In this document: positions 1-6,488 of the stretch, one piece after another
How the letters are laid out: each line of letters starts with the position of its first letter
Numbering within the stretch: position 1 is the stretch's first letter
Assembly: GCA_964365465.1 (NCBI GenBank)
Contig: CAYIPT010000007.1
Location: 1-34,916 of the forward strand
Direction: 5' to 3'
DNA length: 34,916 bases
Source of the DNA: WO2-35-19 sp964365465
Lineage (GTDB): Bacteria > Patescibacteriota > Minisyncoccia > Phycocordibacterales > WO2-35-19
Program-made: the position numbers and the translations under genes
The notes under the pieces: model-generated
The model's input: only the letters and a program-made list of their open reading frames with translations
What the model was told of the DNA's origin: nothing
The model's database searches: none

Positions 1-100
1 AGGTTGCTAGGCACCTCCCCGAAGCGTATCGCCGCCACGCCGCGTCCTTCATCGCTATTTCTAGCCAAGGCATCCACCATACGCCCTTGAATTTCTATTA
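1..100 (-). rRNA. 23S ribosomal RNA, 5' end (partial)
   Basis: Read on the minus strand this stretch carries the near-universal 23S 5' signature GGTGGATGCC (69-78) followed by TTGGCTAG and GATGAAGGACG. Placing that signature at its usual offset of about 22 nt puts the mature 5' end near position 100. The gene runs off the left edge of the window. No 16S gene or tRNA lies in the 430 nt upstream, and a protein gene follows directly, so this 23S is not in an ordinary 16S-23S arrangement. Confidence 0.95.
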
Positions 101-253
101 GGAAATTCAAAAACCATTTTACTTACTTTACTTTTCATCCTGCCTTATAGGACTAAATCCTTTAAGGCATTTTTGTTCCACTTCTAACAAACAAAGACCC
201 CCTAGAACATTGCTCCGCAATGTTCGGGCGATCATTTTGATACACAAAATGAT
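87..253 (-). other. structured 23S rRNA leader (four hairpins)
   Basis: The transcribed leader upstream of 23S contains four strong hairpins. Their arms are 87-95/102-110 (9 bp, across the predicted 23S 5' end), 141-147/163-169 (7 bp plus an inner stem), 205-213/217-225 (9 bp, 3-nt loop) and 231-239/245-253 (9 bp, 5-nt loop). This looks like a processing leader. No open reading frame or tRNA is seen in it. Its function is inferred from position only. Confidence 0.6.
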
Positions 254-337
254 TTAGCCTAAACAGATTAGAACAAAGCTCTAAAAGCGATGTTAGAGTG
301 GCATTAAGTTGTCAAAGTGCACATACGTTTTTAAACG

Positions 338-403
338 AAAAAACCGCTTTTTTGGAAGCGGGCTCAAACCAAGCCAGAGGGAATCTACCCTCTCTTACGC
401 TTC
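338..403 (-). promoter_or_regulatory. attenuator-like switch in the 23S leader
   Basis: On the minus strand an intrinsic terminator (CCGCTT, 6-nt loop, AAGCGG, then six T; 338-361) lies about 75 nt downstream of the 23S promoter. Its upstream arm (356-361) can instead pair as CGCTTC (355-360) with GAAGCG (398-403). That closes a three-way junction with two further hairpins at 361-364/372-375 and 376-381/388-393. The two folds share one strand and exclude each other, which is the usual architecture of attenuators and riboswitches. I do not recognise a known riboswitch class. A small terminated RNA is the alternative explanation. Confidence 0.5.
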
Positions 404-436
404 GCAGTTAAATACTTCAAAAACATATGTGTTTCC

Positions 437-464
437 AGTATACACATCCCAAAAAACCTGTCAA
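437..464 (-). promoter_or_regulatory. promoter of the 23S rRNA transcript
   Basis: The minus strand shows a perfect -35 TTGACA (459-464), a 16-nt spacer, and -10 TATACT (437-442). This is the closest match to the sigma-70 consensus in the window. It lies between the upstream protein gene's terminator and the 23S, so the 23S has its own promoter. Confidence 0.8.
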
Positions 465-474
465 TGTTGATAAC

Positions 475-505
475 AAAAACCCTTCGACTATGCTCAGGGT
501 TTTTG
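475..505 (-). terminator. intrinsic terminator after the TM-helix gene
   Basis: Arms 475-482 and 497-504 form an 8-bp stem (AAAAACCC/GGGTTTTT) with T-runs on both strands. It lies just after the stop of the minus-strand gene at 530. The loop core CCTTCGACTATGCTCAGG resembles a dispersed palindrome that also occurs inside efp (16772-16790). Confidence 0.75.
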
Positions 506-529
506 TTTAAAATGAATTTTTATTTTCTG

Positions 530-1216
530 TTACTTCTTACTGGACATTTCCTTGCTCATTTTTTCAACCACTCTACCAGCCGCTTCTTGGCCGCCAAGAC
601 CGAAAGCCAGGCCCAGACCTAAAGAAAGAGCCACCACCAAACCGGTAAATATTGTTTGAACAAATCCGGAAGCAATGCCAAGCTGGGAAAGGGCCACCAA
701 AATAGCAAAGACCCAAATAACCCACTTGGTAACTGTCGCCAAAAATCCGGCCGATGAGACATCGGCTGACATGGCGGAAGAAAGCACCACTTTTTTCATG
801 GCATCAGCCACAAAACCAGCGGCGATAAGAATAAGGACAGTCACGATTACTTGAGGCAAATAATTAAGTATGTCTCTCAAAAATACGGTTACCTGAGAAA
901 GTTTCAACACCTCAAGGGCGCCGACCAAGAAAACCAAAATCACAAACCAACGAACCAAACCTCCAAGAAAAGCTCCGGAATTCAGGTTGAGACCGCCTTT
1001 GTTAAGGAAGTCCTCCACTCCGGCTTTGCGCAAGCCCTCATCAATCTTTATAGCTTTTACAATCTGAGAAACCACTCTGCCCAAAAGAACCCCGATGCCC
1101 CAACCTAAAAGAACAATCACGATAGCCACAACCAAGTTTGGCACAAAGCCAATCACGCCAAGCCACAAATTCTTGAACGATAGGGAGAGAACCTCACTCC
1201 AAGTTGCTATTGTCAT
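530..1216 (-). CDS. conserved TM-helix (mechanosensitive-channel-like) membrane protein
   Basis: This 228-aa protein is almost entirely hydrophobic, with about five membrane segments near residues 20-45, 84-106, 118-138, 160-182 and 186-212. The last segment is Gly/Ala rich (GLGLAFGLGG), resembling the pore helix of MscS-type channels. It lacks the long cytoplasmic beta domain of full MscS, so it fits the short conserved-TM-helix group that is common in Patescibacteria. An osmotic-release role is an inference. A promoter lies about 50-75 nt upstream and a terminator just after the stop, so it appears to be a single-gene transcript. Confidence 0.75.
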   Translation of the reverse strand: MTIATWSEVLSLSFKNLWLGVIGFVPNLVVAIVIVLLGWGIGVLLGRVVSQIVKAIKIDEGLRKAGVEDFLNKGGLNLNSGAFLGGLVRWFVILVFLVGALEVLKLSQVTVFLRDILNYLPQVIVTVLILIAAGFVADAMKKVVLSSAMSADVSSAGFLATVTKWVIWVFAILVALSQLGIASGFVQTIFTGLVVALSLGLGLAFGLGGQEAAGRVVEKMSKEMSSKK

Positions 1217-1263
1217 ATTTTTTACGATTATTAATATTAAATGAACTAGTAATTACAACATAA

Positions 1264-1291
1264 AATATACACCCATTGAACATCTTGGCAA
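1264..1291 (-). promoter_or_regulatory. promoter of the TM-helix protein gene
   Basis: The minus strand shows TTGCCA (1286-1291), a 16-nt spacer and TATATT (1264-1269). The predicted 5' leader is about 40 nt. Confidence 0.6.
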
Positions 1292-1316
1292 TATATTTTT
1301 GTGGATATCTAAATTT

Positions 1317-1934
1317 TTATAAACCCAGTTTATTTATGATTTTTTCGTGAGGGTAGTCCAAAATGTCGCGGATGAGCTTGTCAAACATTGAGTGGCGGTA
1401 ACTAAATTCGGATGTCTCAAAGACGGCATAGCGGATTTCTTTGCCGATTTCTGACTCTATTGTTTTTATTATATTATCAAGCTGATTTTGCTTTAGTCCG
1501 TCTCCAACCACAAGCAAATCCACCCGGCTGTCGGGATCTTTTATAAAAATACCGGAGATGATAAGAAGCTGGATTTTGCCGGCTCGGGATATTTTATCAA
1601 TGATGTCTTTATGCTTGAAAGGATTGATATTGGAAAGAAATGATTCTATGGCCTCTATATAAGGAAATTTAGGGTCCAATGTCCAGCCGTTGGTTCTTTG
1701 GCGAAATGTTTGAAGCCCTCTGTTTTTCTGCCTCCTTACCTCTTTTATGTAAAATTTCGGCTTCAGAAAACCCATTTCTCTCAAATTGGCCGTTTCTCTT
1801 CTGATAACTTTTTTTGACACCTTGGTTCTTTCGGCCGTTTGGGAAGTGTCAAAAGCCATCTCCGGATTAAATAGAAAAAGCTTTATCACTTTAACCTTGG
1901 CTGCGCTTCCAAATAATTTCTCAAGTATATCCAT
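1317..1934 (-). CDS. winged-helix regulator with nucleotidyltransferase-like domain
   Basis: This is a 205-aa protein. Residues 5-80 look like a winged helix-turn-helix: a helix-rich start, then TAERTKVSKKVIRRETANL as recognition region, then a basic wing. Residues about 118-190 resemble a minimal nucleotidyltransferase (MNT) fold, with GIFIKDPDSRVDLLVVGD at 128-145 keeping the acidic D..S.VDLLVVGD pattern. Such HTH-MNT fusions are common in Patescibacteria and are thought to be regulators. The target is unknown. The gene is divergent from the small gene at 2030, and the two share a bidirectional promoter core. Confidence 0.65.
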   Translation of the reverse strand: MDILEKLFGSAAKVKVIKLFLFNPEMAFDTSQTAERTKVSKKVIRRETANLREMGFLKPKFYIKEVRRQKNRGLQTFRQRTNGWTLDPKFPYIEAIESFLSNINPFKHKDIIDKISRAGKIQLLIISGIFIKDPDSRVDLLVVGDGLKQNQLDNIIKTIESEIGKEIRYAVFETSEFSYRHSMFDKLIRDILDYPHEKIINKLGL

Positions 1935-1943
1935 ATTGTTCGC

Positions 1944-2004
1944 ATTCTACCCTACCGCCCCATTTTTTCCAAAGGTTGATTTATAATTGGTGATATGTTT
2001 TAAT
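1944..2004. promoter_or_regulatory. bidirectional promoter, copy 1 of a 22-nt repeat
   Basis: The segment 1961-1982 is identical to 2805-2826. It contains back-to-back -35 boxes. TTGGAA on the minus strand (1967-1972) is 17 nt from TAGAAT (1944-1949), facing the regulator gene. TTGATT on the plus strand (1976-1981) is 17 nt from a weak TTTAAT (1999-2004), facing the gene at 2030. The minus-strand promoter is the better of the two. Confidence 0.55.
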
Positions 2005-2029
2005 TGGGGATGGAGAGGAGGAATGAATC

Positions 2030-2236
2030 GTGTTCTATATTGAGGCTTTTTGCAAGAACGACGAGTATCGTGATTTTCCACTAAAAATTTGTGGCCCATA
2101 CGGGTCAAAGAAAGAGGCCGAGGAAAACCTGAAAAAGAATGGGTGGAAGCGTGGTGTGCATATAGGATTTTTTTCAAAAACCAAACAAGGAAGGGTATTG
2201 CTTGCCCAAATTCATTCCATGGATGAGTTGCCATAG
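2030..2236 (+). CDS. small hypothetical protein
   Basis: This 68-aa protein starts at GTG. A strong ribosome-binding site (GGAGAGGAGG, 2012-2021) sits 8 nt before it, and the nearby ATG at 2023 runs into a stop after six codons. The protein is small and charged (FYIEAFCKNDEYRDF near the N terminus) with no membrane segment or motif I recognise. A GC-rich terminator follows the stop. The ribosome-binding site and terminator make it a convincing gene, but its function is unknown. Confidence 0.65.
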   Translation: MFYIEAFCKNDEYRDFPLKICGPYGSKKEAEENLKKNGWKRGVHIGFFSKTKQGRVLLAQIHSMDELP

Positions 2237-2245
2237 CACAAACTG

Positions 2246-2287
2246 CCCCGCCGCGCCAGAGAGATGCGGGCGGGGTAATTCTTTTTT
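2246..2287 (+). terminator. intrinsic terminator of the small gene
   Basis: Arms 2246-2252 and 2269-2275 (CCCCGCC/GGCGGGG) are followed by a T-run at 2282-2287. Confidence 0.75.
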
Positions 2288-2292
2288 AAAAA

Positions 2293-2544
2293 TTATCTAT
2301 ATACATTCTTCCTGTTTCCAACTTTAAGAATAAAAATAGTGTTTTTAATAACATCAAACATTGCCCGATAATCTCCAATTCTAAATCCGTAATCACCAAA
2401 ACGAGAATCTGTTATGGGCTCGGCAAATATTAGTGGGTCTTTTTGCTTAATATAAAAATCAATTTTGTTGACGATTCTTTTTTGAACATCTTTTGGAAGT
2501 TTTTTGAGTTCCCGGAAAGCTGATTTAGAAAATTCAACTTTCAT
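2293..2544 (-). CDS. RelE/ParE-family toxin
   Basis: This 83-aa protein has the RelE/ParE layout: MKVEFSKSAFRELKKLPKDVQKRI, then a short helix pair, then the strand block GFRIGDYRAMFDV and a C-terminal ILKVGNRKNVYR. The basic C terminus with N-K-x-V-Y-R is typical of mRNA-cleaving RelE toxins. The ParE type, which targets gyrase, cannot be excluded. It begins 7 nt after the stop of the antitoxin gene, so the two are co-transcribed with the antitoxin first. Confidence 0.85.
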   Translation of the reverse strand: MKVEFSKSAFRELKKLPKDVQKRIVNKIDFYIKQKDPLIFAEPITDSRFGDYGFRIGDYRAMFDVIKNTIFILKVGNRKNVYR

Positions 2545-2551
2545 ACATAAA

Positions 2552-2782
2552 TTATTTTAGTTTTAGCTTCTTTTTTGCTTCTTTCAAAGAAATCGTTTTT
2601 TTATTTGCAACTTCTTTTCTGGCTTTTTCTATATCGTTCATTAAATTTTCTGAATTAAACATGTCCAAATTTTCTCTCATATCCTCATATTCAGACAATG
2701 GAATAATCACTGCTGGCAGCTGACTAATTTTTTTAGGTATTTTGAACCTTTTTGTTGTATCTGTATAAATTGTTGTTGTCAT
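2552..2782 (-). CDS. antitoxin partner of the RelE-type toxin
   Basis: This 76-aa protein lies directly upstream of the toxin. Its N-terminal half (FKIPKKISQLPAVIIPLSEYEDM) looks like a Phd/AbrB-like beta unit that could bind the operator. Its C-terminal half is a charged helix (EKARKEVANKKTISLKEAKKKL) of the kind that wraps the toxin. The -10 box TACAAT ends 7 nt before the ATG, so the mRNA is probably leaderless. The pairing rests on position and size rather than on a recognised antitoxin family. Confidence 0.7.
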   Translation of the reverse strand: MTTTIYTDTTKRFKIPKKISQLPAVIIPLSEYEDMRENLDMFNSENLMNDIEKARKEVANKKTISLKEAKKKLKLK

Positions 2783-2789
2783 ACTTTTT

Positions 2790-2848
2790 ATTGTATCACA
2801 CCTTCATTTTTTCCAAAGGTTGATTTTTTAATTCAAGTATGCTATTAT
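2790..2848. promoter_or_regulatory. bidirectional promoter, copy 2 of the 22-nt repeat
   Basis: The second exact copy lies at 2805-2826. On the minus strand, TTGGAA (2811-2816) with a 15-nt spacer and TACAAT (2790-2795) drives the toxin-antitoxin genes. On the plus strand, TTGATT (2820-2825) with a 17-nt spacer and TATTAT (2843-2848) drives the DUF218-like gene. The shared core places one -35 box in each direction. Confidence 0.6.
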
Positions 2849-2875
2849 TGAAACCAGAAGAAAGGAAGGTGTACT

Positions 2876-3421
2876 TTGATTTTTCTAGTCCCCTACGCAT
2901 ACGATCGCATGCCTGGCGGCAAACCCCGCAAAGGAGTTCCGCCCAATCGTCTCGGCAGCAAAGCGAGATGTGATGCTCTACTTGCTGTTATCCAAAAAAA
3001 TCGTCTGGAGCATTGCCATTTTGTTTTTACGGCTGGATACAGTAAAGAATCACCAAAAGTTCCAACAAAAGTGGGTGAGATTTCTATGTGTTGGGAGATG
3101 GCAATATACATAGAATCGCAAGAAGCAGGAGTGGGATTGGGCTTGTGGCGAATTTCTACCGCATGGGGAACTTATGAAGAAACTCTGCATGCAATAAACT
3201 TCATTGGCTTAGACAGCTTTATACCGCCACCAGATGAAGTTTGGGTGAGCACGAACCTCGGCCACATGCCTCGCGTTTGGCTTTGCTGGTTCTTCCTGAA
3301 GCCCAAGGGGTGGAAAGTCCACTTCGTAGTCGCTAACCATTCGTTTACACTGAAGGAATACTTCCAAGAAACCGCTAAGTTCTTGGGATATCTCTACCGC
3401 TTTGTTTTCAAGAAGTGGTGA
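2876..3421 (+). CDS. DUF218/YdcF-like protein
   Basis: This 181-aa protein starts at TTG, with AGGAAGG (2863-2869) 6 nt upstream; no better in-frame start is present. The order of motifs fits the DUF218 (YdcF/SanA/ElyC) family: a central FTAGYS block, an acidic residue further on, then T-x-E-E-T near WGTYEET, and a later VSTNLGHMPRVW block matching the family's S-x-x-H-M-x-R signature, with a final helix after KEYFQE. Family members act at the envelope or bind nucleotides, but their reactions are poorly known. No signal peptide is seen, so it is probably cytoplasmic. It has its own promoter and a double terminator. Confidence 0.65.
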   Translation: MIFLVPYAYDRMPGGKPRKGVPPNRLGSKARCDALLAVIQKNRLEHCHFVFTAGYSKESPKVPTKVGEISMCWEMAIYIESQEAGVGLGLWRISTAWGTYEETLHAINFIGLDSFIPPPDEVWVSTNLGHMPRVWLCWFFLKPKGWKVHFVVANHSFTLKEYFQETAKFLGYLYRFVFKKW

Positions 3422-3423
3422 TG

Positions 3424-3486
3424 CCGAGAAGATGCCCTTCTCGGTAAACGGCTCAGCGCCCCAGCGTGCTGAGCCGTTAATTTTTT
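3424..3486 (+). terminator. double hairpin terminator
   Basis: The first hairpin has arms 3424-3431/3437-3444 (8 bp). The second has arms 3447-3457/3468-3478 (11 bp), followed by AATTTTTT. The second is a textbook intrinsic terminator. The first may strengthen it. Confidence 0.85.
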
Positions 3487-3488
3487 GA

Positions 3489-3494
3489 TATAAT
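3489..3494 (+). promoter_or_regulatory. -10 box giving a leaderless Nudix-like mRNA
   Basis: A perfect TATAAT ends 6 nt before the ATG at 3501, so transcription should start at or next to the start codon. The -35 region falls in the preceding terminator and is poor. Confidence 0.55.
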
Positions 3495-3500
3495 TTACCC

Positions 3501-4010
3501 ATGAAAAACTATTTCCAAGGAAACAGCGAGCATCCTAAGCATATTTCGGTAGGGGCAATTGTCTTAAACGACAAAAACGAAATCTGCTGCCATCATTTTG
3601 ATTCCGTAAAAACAGATTTCCAAGGATATTGGAAAGAACAACATCTTGAAGATTTTTATATTTTGATGCGGGAAACAGTAGAGCCAAACGAAACTCTGGA
3701 AAGCGCTTTGCATCGCGGACTTATGGAAGAATTTGGAATTGAAGCAGAGTTTGTAGATTATGTCGGTTCTATTCAAAGCCATTTCCAAAGCAAGAGAGTT
3801 GAAATAGAAAAAACCACTTTATACTTTTTATGCAAGCTTAAAAGTCAGGATTTGAGCAAGAGAGGAAGCGGAGATGTTGAAGATCAAAGCCAGATTGAGT
3901 GGCATACTGCCGATTTTCTTGTTCCAAAAATGAAAAAGCAATCTCAAAAATACGGCCGAACTGACATAGATGAATCTAAGATTTTAGAGAAAATAAAAAA
4001 TCCCCAGTAA
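3501..4010 (+). CDS. Nudix-fold protein with a degenerate Nudix box
   Basis: This 169-aa protein has the Nudix layout: an N-terminal HISVGAIVLNDKNEI strand pair, a Nudix-box segment at about 58-80, and a C-terminal IEWHTADFL. The box keeps the E, the R and the EExGI end (HRGLMEEFGI). Its first Gly position is Glu and the RE pair is RG, so one metal-supporting glutamate is missing. The two glutamates of EE remain, so activity on a nucleoside-diphosphate substrate is possible but may be reduced or different. The mRNA is predicted to be leaderless, and a shared terminator overlaps the stop. Confidence 0.75.
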   Translation: MKNYFQGNSEHPKHISVGAIVLNDKNEICCHHFDSVKTDFQGYWKEQHLEDFYILMRETVEPNETLESALHRGLMEEFGIEAEFVDYVGSIQSHFQSKRVEIEKTTLYFLCKLKSQDLSKRGSGDVEDQSQIEWHTADFLVPKMKKQSQKYGRTDIDESKILEKIKNPQ

Positions 4011-4020
4011 GGGGATTTTT
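3996..4020. terminator. bidirectional terminator between the Nudix gene and rplL
   Basis: Arms 3996-4005 and 4011-4020 (AAAAATCCCC/GGGGATTTTT) have T-runs on both strands. The hairpin overlaps the Nudix stop codon and lies just after the rplL stop, so it serves two convergent genes. Confidence 0.85.
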
Positions 4021-4024
4021 TATT

Positions 4025-4465
4025 TTACTTAAGTGTAACTTTGCCGCCGGCTTCTTCTATTTTTTTCTTAAGATTTTCGGCATCTTCTTTTTTCATGTTT
4101 TCAGCAAGTACTACAGGTGCGCCATCGACTTTATCTTTGGCATCTTTAAGACCGAGCGCCAAAATTTCTTTAATTACTTTTATAACCGCGATTTTCTGAG
4201 CGCCAGCGTCTGTGAGTTCAACCGTAAATGTTGATTTCTCTTCTTTACCCGCCGTAGCTTCAGCGGAGGCGGGTCCCGCCGAGACCACTGCCGTCGCGCT
4301 CACACCAAACTTATCCTCAAAAACTTTCACCAGTTCATTGAGGTCCAAAACGGACATTTTTTCAATTTCTTCTACAATCTTGGCAAACTTAGCGGGCACT
4401 TTTGTTTCTTCCTTTGGCTCGCTAGAGCTTTCAGCGGAAGCGGCTGTTTTTATTTCATCTGACAT
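4025..4465 (-). CDS. rplL: ribosomal protein L7/L12
   Basis: This 146-aa stalk protein recruits translation factors to the ribosome. The N-terminal dimerisation domain (about 25-58, ending LVKVFEDKFGV) is preceded by a Ser/Glu-rich extension of about 23 residues. The C-terminal domain (about 78-146) shows the canonical FTVELTDAGAQKIAVIKVIKE and GLKDAKDKVDGAP motifs. The hinge contains PASAEATAG (residues 65-73), encoded by a dispersed palindrome at 4247-4274, so a repeat has inserted in frame in the flexible linker where it is harmless. rplL follows rplJ, as in most bacteria. Confidence 0.97.
   Translation of the reverse strand: MSDEIKTAASAESSSEPKEETKVPAKFAKIVEEIEKMSVLDLNELVKVFEDKFGVSATAVVSAGPASAEATAGKEEKSTFTVELTDAGAQKIAVIKVIKEILALGLKDAKDKVDGAPVVLAENMKKEDAENLKKKIEEAGGKVTLK
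4247..4274 (-). repeat. in-frame palindromic repeat in rplL (family A)
   Basis: The arms ACCCGCC (4247-4253) and GGCGGGT (4268-4274) flank the core. The plus-strand core (CGTAGCTTCAGCGGAGG) aligns with copies in recA (14943-14969, 23 of 27 positions) and ssb (24183-24210), and partly with an intergenic copy (8166-8193). In rplL it is read on the minus strand as PASAEATAG. Confidence 0.75.
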
Positions 4466-4498
4466 ATTTTTAATTTAGTAATTGTTAATCTTTTCTTC

Positions 4499-4536
4499 TC
4501 TTCCCTCTCTTAAAATAAGAGAGAGGCTGGGGGTGA
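4499..4536. repeat. intergenic inverted repeat between rplJ and rplL (family C)
   Basis: CCTCTCTTA and a near-complementary TAAGAGAG stretch form a hairpin followed by CTGGGGGTGAG. The same CTCTCC/GGAGAGG plus GGGTGAGG design recurs at 20424-20447, 27955-28050 and, in frame, inside tatD (27685-27707). Confidence 0.55.
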
Positions 4537-4537
4537 G

Positions 4538-5023
4538 TTATTTGCTTTTTGCAATTTCCCCCAACGCTACGGCAAACCTCTGTATCGGCGAATTAATAAC
4601 ATTAACAAACATGCCGCGCAAAACTTGAAGGGACGGAATGGTTGCGATATTCATCATTTCTTCAAGTGATTTGAACTTTTTTTCAAAAATGCCGCCAGCA
4701 ATGGAAATTTTGTTGTCCAGCTTTTTTTGAAATCCATATATTTCTCGAGCGGGAGCGAGTTGATCATCACCAAATACCAAAGCCAGTTCCCCTGCAAATT
4801 TTGGCGCGCCGCCATCTATTTTGGCTTCATCCAAGACCTTGCCGAACAGGGATTTCTTGACTACCAGATAGTTCACATCTTCTTTTTTAAGGGTCCGCCT
4901 GATTTCAGAGGCCTCTTTAACCAATAATTTGTTGAAATTCACAAAGACAATTGATTTAGAGTCCGAAATTACTTTCTTCAGTCCAGCAATAATTTCCTTC
5001 TTCTTTTCTTTTGTAATTGCCAT
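4538..5023 (-). CDS. rplJ: ribosomal protein L10
   Basis: This 161-aa protein anchors the L7/L12 stalk to 23S rRNA. The N terminus MAITKEKKKEIIAGLKKVI, the SIVFVNFNKLLVKEASEIRRTLK block and the later GELALVFGDDQ and GGIFEKKF segments match L10. The C-terminal helix that carries L12 dimers is short (SPIQRFAVALGEIAKSK). It lies 72 nt upstream of rplL. Its own upstream region carries a hairpin that may be the autoregulatory leader. Confidence 0.95.
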   Translation of the reverse strand: MAITKEKKKEIIAGLKKVISDSKSIVFVNFNKLLVKEASEIRRTLKKEDVNYLVVKKSLFGKVLDEAKIDGGAPKFAGELALVFGDDQLAPAREIYGFQKKLDNKISIAGGIFEKKFKSLEEMMNIATIPSLQVLRGMFVNVINSPIQRFAVALGEIAKSK

Positions 5024-5086
5024 AATTATAATTTTTTAGGCAAAATAAAATCGACCACACGGCCGAATAAAATTAGATTAACTTTG

Positions 5087-5109
5087 CGTAGGATTTATGG
5101 ATACCTACG
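5087..5109 (-). promoter_or_regulatory. possible L10 leader hairpin
   Basis: CGTAGG (5087-5092) and CCTACG (5104-5109) form a 6-bp stem about 65 nt upstream of rplJ. L10 operons are often controlled by L10 or L10-L12 binding a leader RNA. Here only the position and one stem support that, and I cannot show the kink-turn of the known leader. Confidence 0.3.
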
Positions 5110-5121
5110 GTCTTCAAGCCG

Positions 5122-6426
5122 TTATTTAAAGAATACTCTTTTTATAAAACTTGTCAATCTGGCCACAAAACCTTCTGATTTTGGCGCTTCATAAATTATA
5201 TTCTCCATGCTAGTGGTTGCTTGTGATAAGTTTTCTTGTCTTGAGGAATTTGAAGGGTTATTTTTAATTTTTATATTTTGTATTTTGCTTTTAATGACAA
5301 GAGCTTCATTCTTGTAATTTTCCAAATTTTGAGAAATCTCGCTTATATTTACTTCTTTAACCGGAGCGACAGCAAAAACTTCTTCGCCTAAAGAATTTTT
5401 AAGGCGAGTTCCCAAACTATTATCCAAACCGCGCATAGTCAAAAGATTTTTATCCAATTTGATGGAAGAGCGAGGCAAAATTATAGTATTGGGCTGAAAG
5501 ATAAATCCTTTGCCTTCATTTTCCAGTTTCCAGTTGAAAAGATTTATCTCCGCATTGCCGTTATTTGAAATTTCTAAATATTCTCCCTTATCTGATATTG
5601 ATATATCTGAGTCGGCTACTTTGACTTTTAAGCGGCTGACCGAAAAAATATCTCCCGCCTTGGCGCTTAAAACCACTGCGTAATCTCCCGGGTATTTGTA
5701 AGTGTGGCTGACCAAAGGGCCGGTTCCAACATTACCATCGCCAAATGACCAGCTTAATTCCGGACCGGCTGAAGTGGTATTTTTCTTCACCGTCGCCTGA
5801 AACCAGATAGGGCTGCCTGGAGAAGTTGTTCTGTCACTTCCGGCCAAAACCTCCAATTGGGCGCTTAACGAAGAAACATTATTAGTACTACTTCCTCCGG
5901 AGGACGCTGAACCAGATGAGGAAGAATCACTTGAAGCGCCCAAAACTTCCCCGGAAGTGTTTGAGTTGTTCTCGGAAGAATTTTGTGACGCGCCGGAAGA
6001 GATTATGATTTGTTGATTGGCGCCCAGTTCTATGCCGCTATCCCCGCCTTTAATATTAACGGTAATTGTAAAGTTTCCCTCTGCCGAATCACGATAATAA
6101 AAAGTGCGGTTAGCTGTATTTTTGTTCATATAGGTTGTAGCTGGATTTCCAGTACTCCCCAAAAATTCACCCGTTGGAGAAGTAGATATAAACTGGAGGT
6201 CCAAGGTCTCCGGAGTTTGAAAAGAATTGCCGCTTGAGTCCTGAGTTTGAATGGTGATGGGACCAGAAAGAGTGTTTGGTTTAATGGATTGGGAATCGGT
6301 TGTAAATACAATTTTTTCCACCCCTGCGGCATAAGCAGAGGCGGCATACATTATTAACAAACTAATAGCGATAATAACCAAAAATCCTAAAGTAAACTTA
6401 AAGAAGGTCTTATCAAAGTAACGCAT
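5122..6426 (-). CDS. exported PKD/lamin-tail-domain protein
   Basis: This 434-aa protein has an N-terminal membrane or signal segment at about 11-34 (FTLGFLVIIAISLLIMYAASAYA). An Ig-like region follows (about 35-145), then a Ser/Asn/Gly-rich linker. A PKD-like domain comes next, with SWSFGDGNVGTG and HTYKYPGDYAV, and then a lamin-tail-like block (GEYLEISNNGNAEINLFNWKL). The C terminus is a basic amphipathic tail (VARLTSFIKRVFFK). It probably sits on the cell surface. Its start codon is the downstream copy of a duplicated ATGCGT that flanks a 62-nt mobile-like element. Confidence 0.75.
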   Translation of the reverse strand: MRYFDKTFFKFTLGFLVIIAISLLIMYAASAYAAGVEKIVFTTDSQSIKPNTLSGPITIQTQDSSGNSFQTPETLDLQFISTSPTGEFLGSTGNPATTYMNKNTANRTFYYRDSAEGNFTITVNIKGGDSGIELGANQQIIISSGASQNSSENNSNTSGEVLGASSDSSSSGSASSGGSSTNNVSSLSAQLEVLAGSDRTTSPGSPIWFQATVKKNTTSAGPELSWSFGDGNVGTGPLVSHTYKYPGDYAVVLSAKAGDIFSVSRLKVKVADSDISISDKGEYLEISNNGNAEINLFNWKLENEGKGFIFQPNTIILPRSSIKLDKNLLTMRGLDNSLGTRLKNSLGEEVFAVAPVKEVNISEISQNLENYKNEALVIKSKIQNIKIKNNPSNSSRQENLSQATTSMENIIYEAPKSEGFVARLTSFIKRVFFK

Positions 6427-6488
6427 CCCGTTAGAAGTTTAAATTATAATCACCACCTCAATCTGTATCCCATTAGACTTCTAACGGG
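6427..6488. mobile_element. short TIR element at a start codon, copy 1
   Basis: This 62-nt element begins CCCGTTAGAAG and ends CTTCTAACGGG, an 11-bp inverted terminal repeat. It is flanked by the direct repeat ACGCAT (6421-6426 and 6489-6494). On the minus strand this is ATGCGT-element-ATGCGT, and the downstream ATG is the start of the gene at 6426. The upstream ATG opens a short frame beginning M-R-P-V-R. The inner part resembles copy 2 at 11256-11316. Confidence 0.7.

Noticed and set aside
340..410. tRNA in the 23S leader
   Set aside because: The folded region has a three-way junction but no acceptor stem, anticodon arm or correct T-arm spacing.
1947..2234. Minus-strand frame of 95 codons over the small gene at 2030
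   Set aside because: It is the antisense shadow of a gene with a strong Shine-Dalgarno site and terminator, and its codons show no protein-like pattern.
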